This document shows, one piece after another, positions 49,830 to 54,605 of a stretch of DNA of 54,605 bases. The notes under the pieces were generated by a model, which searched no databases, had not been told where the DNA came from, and saw only the letters and a program-made list of their open reading frames with translations. Source of the DNA: JACRBE01 sp964429005 (GTDB lineage: Bacteria > Chlamydiota > Chlamydiia > Chlamydiales > JACRBE01); assembly GCA_964429005.1 (NCBI GenBank), contig CAYSAJ010000011.1, positions 1 through 54,605 of the forward strand, given 5' to 3'. A program made the translations under genes and the position numbers. Numbering within the stretch: position 1 is the stretch's first letter; every line of letters starts with the position of its first letter.

Positions 49830-51233
49830 GTGAAAGAACATCGTACAGATTGTTTAATTATTGGGTCTGGCCCTGGCGGTCAGAAAGCGGCCATCCAAGC
49901 TGCAAAGCTTGGCCGCTCCGTCCTTGTTGTGGAAAAAGATCCATTTATTGGTGGAGCTTCCCTCAACTCTGGAACGATCCCGTCCAAATCTTTGAGAGAA
50001 GCCATCATTGATTTGACAGGCTACTATCAAAGAAGTTTCTATGCGACAAAAAATTGTCTCCTTAAATCTCAAATCTCTATTAATGATCTAAACTTCCGAT
50101 TAGAAAAAATTTTATCGATACTTCGTCATGAACTCCATGAGCATTTTCAAAAAAATCATATTGGTGTCATTCATGGTTCTGCCTCATTTGTTAGCCCTTT
50201 CGAGGTGGAAGTCATCAGTGACGATGGATATGTATCTGATCGGATCGTTGCTGAAAAAATTATTATCTCAACAGGTTCTACACCCAGAAACCCATCTCAC
50301 ATTCCATTTGATGATAAGAAAATTCTTGATTCAACAAGACTTTTATCGATCGATAAATTGCCTGAAAAAATTGTCATACTAGGTAGTGGTATCATTGGTT
50401 GTGAATACGCTAGTTTCTTTACTGCGCTCGGCGCTAAGGTCATTTTAGTCGATAAGGGAGCTCATATGCTCCCCCTGCTCGATCGAGAAATCGGTACTCA
50501 CTTACAATCTTACCTTACAAATCTCGGCCTCGAATTTCACGGTCACAAAAAATTTTCGAAGGTGGAAATGAAGGGAGATCTTGTTGAAGTTTCATTTGAA
50601 GATGGCTTTAGCGTTGAGGCAGATATATTCTTGTTTGCGATGGGAAGAGAAGCTAATGTTGATGACCTTTGTATTCACCGCGCCCATATCATTCTTGATG
50701 CAAAAGGATACATCCCTGTAAATTCACTCTTTCAAACTTCAATGTCTCATATTTATGCCGTAGGTGATGTCATCGGTCCCCCTGCTCTTGCTGCTACTAG
50801 CATGGAACAGGGAAGGCTTGCTGCTCGTCACGCCTTTGGTGAAGACACGCACCATTTTCCTAGTTTATTTCCGATCGGTATTTACACCATTCCGGAAATT
50901 TCTTCATGTGGATTCACAGAGGAGCAACTGAAAGAAAAGGGATATAAGTATGAAGTAGGTAGAGCATATTACCATGAAATAGCAAAAAATCAGATCTCAG
51001 GGAATGATCCGGGACTTTTTAAGATTTTATTTCATGTAGATACTTTAGAAATTTTAGGTGTCCAAATCATAGGGAGAAGCGCCACGGAAGTGATCCACAT
51101 CGGACAAGTTGCGATGACTTTTAATGCCAAAATCGATTATTTTATCGATCAGGTATTCAATTATCCAACTTATGCGGAAGGATACCGAATTGCTGCTCTC
51201 AATGGACTAAACAAGATCAAACGTAAACGATAG
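49830..51233 (+). CDS. FAD-dependent pyridine nucleotide transhydrogenase-like (SthA)
   Basis: A 467-residue flavoprotein of the pyridine nucleotide-disulfide family. GSGPGGQKAAIQAAKLG (12-28) binds FAD. The usual redox CxxxxC is replaced by GGASLNSGTIPSKSLREA, the form seen in soluble transhydrogenase SthA (GTIPSK), so dihydrolipoamide or glutathione activity is unlikely. ILGSGIIGCEYASFFTALGA binds NAD(P), and IYAVGDVIGPPALAATSMEQ is the C-terminal FAD motif. It should equilibrate NADH and NADPH. The GTG start at 49830 is supported by AAGGGGG just upstream. Its end is 7 bp before the next small gene. Confidence 0.88.
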   Translation: MKEHRTDCLIIGSGPGGQKAAIQAAKLGRSVLVVEKDPFIGGASLNSGTIPSKSLREAIIDLTGYYQRSFYATKNCLLKSQISINDLNFRLEKILSILRHELHEHFQKNHIGVIHGSASFVSPFEVEVISDDGYVSDRIVAEKIIISTGSTPRNPSHIPFDDKKILDSTRLLSIDKLPEKIVILGSGIIGCEYASFFTALGAKVILVDKGAHMLPLLDREIGTHLQSYLTNLGLEFHGHKKFSKVEMKGDLVEVSFEDGFSVEADIFLFAMGREANVDDLCIHRAHIILDAKGYIPVNSLFQTSMSHIYAVGDVIGPPALAATSMEQGRLAARHAFGEDTHHFPSLFPIGIYTIPEISSCGFTEEQLKEKGYKYEVGRAYYHEIAKNQISGNDPGLFKILFHVDTLEILGVQIIGRSATEVIHIGQVAMTFNAKIDYFIDQVFNYPTYAEGYRIAALNGLNKIKRKR

Positions 51234-51240
51234 GAAAGTC

Positions 51241-51726
51241 ATGACTATCTATAATATTTTCGATTATGCAGAAATTGCCCAAAGTGGGAGGAGCATGCAG
51301 CCCGATTTGTTTTCTCAGACGTATGAGGAATACTTGGTAAGCGAAGGAAAAGGCGCTGTTTGTGAGAAGGAAAAAGGTCGCTTTTTTTCTGCCCTCGCAG
51401 CTCGTGTTTTTTTCTTTTTGCTCTTACTTGCTGATCTTGGTTGGTCTTTGTATACCATCTCAATGGTGATCATGAAATCGATCCTCTATTTTTTGACGTT
51501 TCTGCGCTTAGAGTCGATGAAAGAAAGTATTAAATTTTCATGGCTTTCTTTTAAAAGGTCCCTTGTGTGCGCAATAGCTCTTTTTGTAGCGATGTTTGCA
51601 CCAGCCCTTGGCATCATGTTTTCGTGCATGTACTTTCTGATGTATGATAAAGATGGTGTGAACGAAGTTGTTCCAGAATCTCTCCGAGAACAATTCAAAG
51701 ATTTTCTTCCTACAGATTGGTTTTAG
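51241..51726 (+). CDS. Small membrane protein, unknown
   Basis: A 161-residue protein. A polar 45-residue N-terminus is followed by a hydrophobic stretch (about 48-85, RVFFFLLLLADLGWSLY) and another (about 108-135, CAIALFVAMFAPALGIMFSC). It ends in a soluble tail DFLPTDWF. No recognised family. It lies 7 bp after the SthA-like gene and is likely co-transcribed; a terminator follows. It could be an inclusion- or envelope-membrane protein. Confidence 0.7.
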   Translation: MTIYNIFDYAEIAQSGRSMQPDLFSQTYEEYLVSEGKGAVCEKEKGRFFSALAARVFFFLLLLADLGWSLYTISMVIMKSILYFLTFLRLESMKESIKFSWLSFKRSLVCAIALFVAMFAPALGIMFSCMYFLMYDKDGVNEVVPESLREQFKDFLPTDWF

Positions 51727-51743
51727 GAAGTTGATTAAACTGT

Positions 51744-51777
51744 AAAACCGTATAAATCTTTAAATTACACGGTTTTT
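51744..51777 (+). terminator. Terminator-like hairpin
   Basis: AAAACCGT (51744-51751) and ACGGTTTT (51769-51776) form an 8-bp stem with a 17-nt AT-rich loop; T-rich bases follow. It may serve both the small membrane gene and the convergent NUDIX gene. Confidence 0.55.
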
Positions 51778-51789
51778 AATTGGTTTATT

Positions 51790-52572
51790 TTAATTAACGA
51801 TTAAATTTCGAATTTCTGCTTGAAATAGGGCCATCGCTAAAAAGGGGTCTCTTAGAGGAACCTGAGTCTCTTTTCCAGAAATAAGGGTTGTCATATATCC
51901 TTTTCTAAAACCTTCTTTGAGCTCTTCTAGGGTGAAGGCTTCTACGGCTGCTATTGCTTCACTCTCTTCAGGCGTAGCCTCCTCTTCTTCGCTCACTTTT
52001 CCTAAATAGAGATGAACAAGAGCTCTTGTCATTCCCGTATCAGGAGTCATTTCTCCTAAAAAATGAACTTCACTAGGGATAAGTCCTGTTTCCTCTTTGA
52101 GCTCTCGCATAGCTGCTTTCTCAGGATCTTCTCCCTGATTGATCACACCCCTAGGAAGCTCATATTCCCAGCTTCTTGTTGCATGGCGGTAGTTAAGATT
52201 GAGTTTGATTTTCCCGCTTCCTAGAACAGGAACGACTGCTACCCCAGAGGGCCCTTCCAAAGCGGTTTTCCACATAAGCCGTCCATAAACGCCCGTTTTT
52301 CCGTTGGGGAACCTCACAGCATCGTTAAGCCAAAGCCAGTAGCGATCATCAGCAACAACGCCAACTTTTCTTCCTACTTTCTTCCCAGCCTCATCCATTT
52401 CTTTTTCGTCGAATATAAGTTCTATCTCCCCATTTTCATAGGAGCCCTTAATCCCTAATGAGTCGGGATATTTTTGCATGTAATCAAAATAAGCTTGATA
52501 AGACGAATCTCCAGTTTGACCGAATAAGGAAGAAATATACGCAGCGAACAAGACAAATATAGAGTTTTTCAT
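51790..52572 (-). CDS. NUDIX hydrolase with N-terminal signal peptide
   Basis: A 260-residue protein. Residues 1-18 look like a Sec signal peptide (MKNSIFVLFAAYISSLFGQ), followed by a polar region. The NUDIX box G-x5-E-x7-REL-x-EETG-L is complete at 142-164 (GVINQGEDPEKAAMREL, KEETGL), with ADP-ribose-pyrophosphatase-like context (NYRHATRSWEYELPRG). NUDIX enzymes hydrolyse nucleoside diphosphates linked to another moiety; most are cytosolic, so a secreted or periplasmic one is unusual. An exported effector acting on host ADP-ribose or NAD-type compounds is one possibility (inference). It stands alone between terminators and MFS. Confidence 0.85.
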   Translation of the reverse strand: MKNSIFVLFAAYISSLFGQTGDSSYQAYFDYMQKYPDSLGIKGSYENGEIELIFDEKEMDEAGKKVGRKVGVVADDRYWLWLNDAVRFPNGKTGVYGRLMWKTALEGPSGVAVVPVLGSGKIKLNLNYRHATRSWEYELPRGVINQGEDPEKAAMRELKEETGLIPSEVHFLGEMTPDTGMTRALVHLYLGKVSEEEEATPEESEAIAAVEAFTLEELKEGFRKGYMTTLISGKETQVPLRDPFLAMALFQAEIRNLIVN

Positions 52573-52644
52573 GGCATCCTCACACCGTTAATGTGAGATT
52601 ACTATACAACATGAAGCTTTAGAAGGCGATTAAGTGAAAAAAAT

Positions 52645-53898
52645 TTACTCTTCTTTATTTTCCTTATCTAGAAGGGGAGCTTCAATCGGAAAAGAACTTT
52701 GAGGAGTCAAAGGAGGAATGTTATTTTCCACAGGAATTCCTTGCTTAGCAGGCTTGTATTTTTGAGCCCAACGAGAAGCGCTGATCATAATAAGCGCCAA
52801 GCCTATAATCGATAAGTAAATAATGAGACCGTTAGGTCCTAAGGCGTCCATAAAAAGAGGAGCGAGGAGGGGGCTTATAATACAACCAATTCCATAAATC
52901 ACAAGACATGAAGCAGCCACAGCTGTCATCCCTGCTGATGTGACATAGTCACAGCAATAAGCAATGCTTAAAGGATATAGAGTAAAAGCAAATCCTCCAT
53001 AGATGGTAAATAACATCACAAGGACGAAGAATGGATATAAGCTGCTGAGTAAGATGAGTAAACAACTCGAAAGAAGTCCAAGGGCAGTGAGGAGGATTAC
53101 TTTTCTTCTTTCTATAATATCAGAAAGGTGACCGAGAGGGGATTGTAGAAGAAGGCTTCCTAGAATTGTGAAACCCATGATTTGAGATATCTGCATGACA
53201 CTCATACCTTGTTCTTTGCAATAGATTGGACCTAAAGCGTAAAAGGAACTGAGGACAAATCCTGAGAGCAAACATCCAAAAAAACCGACAGGTGCTTTTT
53301 TAAAGAGCTGGGCAGGGCTTACTCTTTCTGATTCTGTTAATACTGGGTAATTTGACTTCATCAGGCAAACAGGAATCATTGAAAAGGTGCTGAGTATAGC
53401 TGTGAAAACAAAAGCTCCAAGGCCTTCGATTTGGAAAGCGTTGAGCATGAATTGTCCACAACCCTGAGCTGAATAGAGGGCAATCATGTAAAGAGAAAGT
53501 GCTTTACCCCTAGTTGAGGGAGAAGAAATAAGAAGGAGCCAGCTTTCAATCACGATAAAAAGACCAGCAAACGCCATCCCTACGAAAAATCGGAAAGCAA
53601 GCCAAGTGAATACAGAAAAGATAAATCCTTGGATCAACACCATACAAGAGGTGAGCGATGCAAAGATGGCGAAGGCTCTGATATGTCCAACACGACGAAT
53701 AAGAGGTTCCATATAGAAGCTGCCTACCATCATGCCCCCATAGTAAGCTGAATAAATAAAGCCCGCTAAAATCGGCGCAGGAGAAAACTCAGACATCCTA
53801 AGTGTGACAAAAGTATTGAAGTAGCCATTTCCTAGCGTGATGATAATTAAGGATAAAACGGGAGGAATAATCATTTTAAAAAGCTCACCCATCTGCAA
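52645..53898 (-). CDS. MFS transporter (YcaD-like)
   Basis: A 417-residue transporter with about twelve hydrophobic helices. FAGLFIVIESWLLLISSPSTRG and IGFTILGSLLLQSPLGHLSD recall the YcaD/quinate-type MFS branch; the loop GHLSDIIERRKVILL carries the MFS A-like motif. Substrate unknown. The C-terminal 40 residues are polar. It stands alone leftward; the ATG 53898 follows TAGGAG. Confidence 0.88.
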   Translation of the reverse strand: MQMGELFKMIIPPVLSLIIITLGNGYFNTFVTLRMSEFSPAPILAGFIYSAYYGGMMVGSFYMEPLIRRVGHIRAFAIFASLTSCMVLIQGFIFSVFTWLAFRFFVGMAFAGLFIVIESWLLLISSPSTRGKALSLYMIALYSAQGCGQFMLNAFQIEGLGAFVFTAILSTFSMIPVCLMKSNYPVLTESERVSPAQLFKKAPVGFFGCLLSGFVLSSFYALGPIYCKEQGMSVMQISQIMGFTILGSLLLQSPLGHLSDIIERRKVILLTALGLLSSCLLILLSSLYPFFVLVMLFTIYGGFAFTLYPLSIAYCCDYVTSAGMTAVAASCLVIYGIGCIISPLLAPLFMDALGPNGLIIYLSIIGLALIMISASRWAQKYKPAKQGIPVENNIPPLTPQSSFPIEAPLLDKENKEE

Positions 53899-54087
53899 CT
53901 CCTAAAAAGGGTTCTCTAGTTTATTCTGGGGAATAATTTCATCCTATTAAAACTTGAATTAAAAACAATTAAAATGTGATTTTTAATTTTTCCTAAGTTG
54001 TGCGATGGTGCGCAAAAAAATAAGTTATTATCAAAACAAAAACCAAAAAAATTAAAAAAAAATAGAAGATCTTCATGAATCGCATAA
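53899..54087. other. AT-rich spacer, nothing recognised
   Basis: 189 bp of A/T runs between two leftward genes. TGCGAT (54001-) and ATCGCA (54079-) are distant inverted copies without a T-run, so I do not call a terminator. Confidence 0.4.
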
Positions 54088-54605
54088 TCAAACCAGGTTA
54101 AAAATTTCTAGGTGTATTTTTGAAAGAGGTATTCCTATTTCTCTCAGAGAATTCTTGATGCTTTTGTTCATGATTGTTGAGCCGCAAATAAAAAATGCAG
54201 GGGATAAAGGTAAAATATTTTTCAGGTAATGAAGAAGGAGAGCTTGGTTGATTTGTTTCCCTATCACGACAGTCTCCTCAGAGCTTTCTCCTTCTTGAAG
54301 GAAGTAAATCACTCTTAGGTTCAGTTCTTGCTCATAGCGTTTAAGCTCGTCATAAAAAATTAGATCTTTTTGGCTTCGAGCGGCATACATTAGTATGAGA
54401 CTTCTTTCATCTTTCTCATCGGCAAGAGAACGGAGCATACATATGATTGGGGTTATCCCGATTCCTCCAGCAATAAATACAAAATCTTTTTCTGTTGGAG
54501 AGTTTTTATAATAAAATACTCCATACGGTCCGTCGACATAGGCAACTCTATTATTTGTAATTTTTTTTAATGATTTAGTAAAATCTAAAAATTCTTTTAT
54601 TGTTA
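54088..54605 (-). CDS. C-terminal part of ferric-reductase/NAD(P)H oxidoreductase (truncated by window end)
   Basis: The visible 171 codons read from the window edge to the stop at 54088; an internal ATG at 54438 is not the start. RVAYVDGPYGVF, FIAGGIGITPIICMLRSL and FFICGSTIMNKSIKNSLREI are the FAD/NAD(P) motifs of the ferredoxin-NADP reductase superfamily (GPYG, GGxGxxP, CG). The spacing and the lack of a C-terminal ferredoxin suit a ferric-reductase-like membrane flavoprotein or phenol-hydroxylase reductase. The N-terminal part, with any membrane helices, is outside the window. Confidence 0.8.
   Translation of the reverse strand, partial: TIKEFLDFTKSLKKITNNRVAYVDGPYGVFYYKNSPTEKDFVFIAGGIGITPIICMLRSLADEKDERSLILMYAARSQKDLIFYDELKRYEQELNLRVIYFLQEGESSEETVVIGKQINQALLLHYLKNILPLSPAFFICGSTIMNKSIKNSLREIGIPLSKIHLEIFNLV

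Noticed and set aside
49830..51233. Dihydrolipoamide dehydrogenase (Lpd) for the flavoprotein
   Set aside because: The redox-active cysteine pair is absent (GTIPSK instead of GCIPSK), which fits SthA-type transhydrogenase.
1..54605. rRNA operon, CRISPR array, prophage or insertion sequence
   Set aside because: I found no rRNA-like conserved blocks, no regularly spaced repeats, and no phage or transposase genes on either strand.

Overview
This 54.6 kb window is a chromosomal piece of a member of the Chlamydiae, most likely an environmental ('Chlamydia-like') lineage rather than a Chlamydia proper. The case rests on gene order and gene form. rnpA-rpmH-rpmJ-rpsN, uvrC-mutS-(hypothetical)-dnaG, and glyQS-pgsA-glgA-rplY-pth-rpsF-rpsR-rplI-ispE follow the order I know from Chlamydia trachomatis. 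Glycyl-tRNA synthetase is the chlamydial alpha-beta fusion, L36 and S14 are the cysteine-poor chlamydial forms, and methionine aminopeptidase carries the SEC-C zinc knuckle. A heptose pathway (hldD, hldE-like), a PRPP synthetase, an AbiE-type toxin-antitoxin pair and many lineage-specific proteins set it apart from human-pathogenic Chlamydia. The sequence is probably a draft or metagenome assembly: a 10-N gap sits inside glyQS.

Layout. 1-6969 is accessory: a tyrosine/tryptophan permease, two tandem paralogous ankyrin-like proteins with hydrophobic N-termini, and a divergent protein-kinase-like gene. 6976-10453 is information processing: DTW-domain protein, UvrD helicase, rnpA and rpmH leftward; rpmJ and rpsN rightward from back-to-back promoters. 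10604-15429 is accessory: a large effector-like gene split by an in-frame amber codon and bracketed by two near-identical terminator hairpins, an AbiEi/AbiEii pair, a GYF_2 membrane protein, and an Asp23-like/AmaP-like pair. 15410-22200 is DNA repair and replication (uvrC, mutS, small hypothetical, dnaG). 22208-26346 is accessory: a tandem-duplicated acidic protein, a Ser-rich protein, GNAT and histidine-phosphatase enzymes, and an Inc-like bilobed-hydrophobic/coiled-coil protein. 26366-36428 is the conserved glyQS-to-ispE block, with a tRNA-Gln and prs inserted.

36574-43794 holds ADP-heptose synthesis, a membrane-anchored dual-specificity phosphatase, HtpX, an M20 dipeptidase and a membrane coiled-coil protein. 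43791-46060 is a pair of paralogous putative inclusion-membrane or secreted proteins. 46214-49684 runs leftward: rpmB, phospholipase D-like, MarC, truA, map. 49830-54605 contains a transhydrogenase-like flavoprotein, a small membrane protein, a NUDIX hydrolase with a signal peptide, an MFS transporter and the C-terminal part of a ferric-reductase-type NAD(P)H-binding protein cut by the window end.

How it fits together: a conserved chlamydial backbone of translation, repair and central metabolism is interrupted by islands of putative host-interaction proteins. Several of these share an AT-rich upstream element (TAATTATAAC on the + strand, GTTATAATTA on the coding strand) about 25-40 nt before the start codon. 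The strongest candidates for something undescribed are the paired ankyrin-like family with a shared C-terminal AW-x-RR-x2-ATIAW motif, the shared promoter element, the Asp23/AmaP-like pair in a Gram-negative intracellular lineage, and the secreted NUDIX protein. All functions are read from sequence motifs only; no database search was run.
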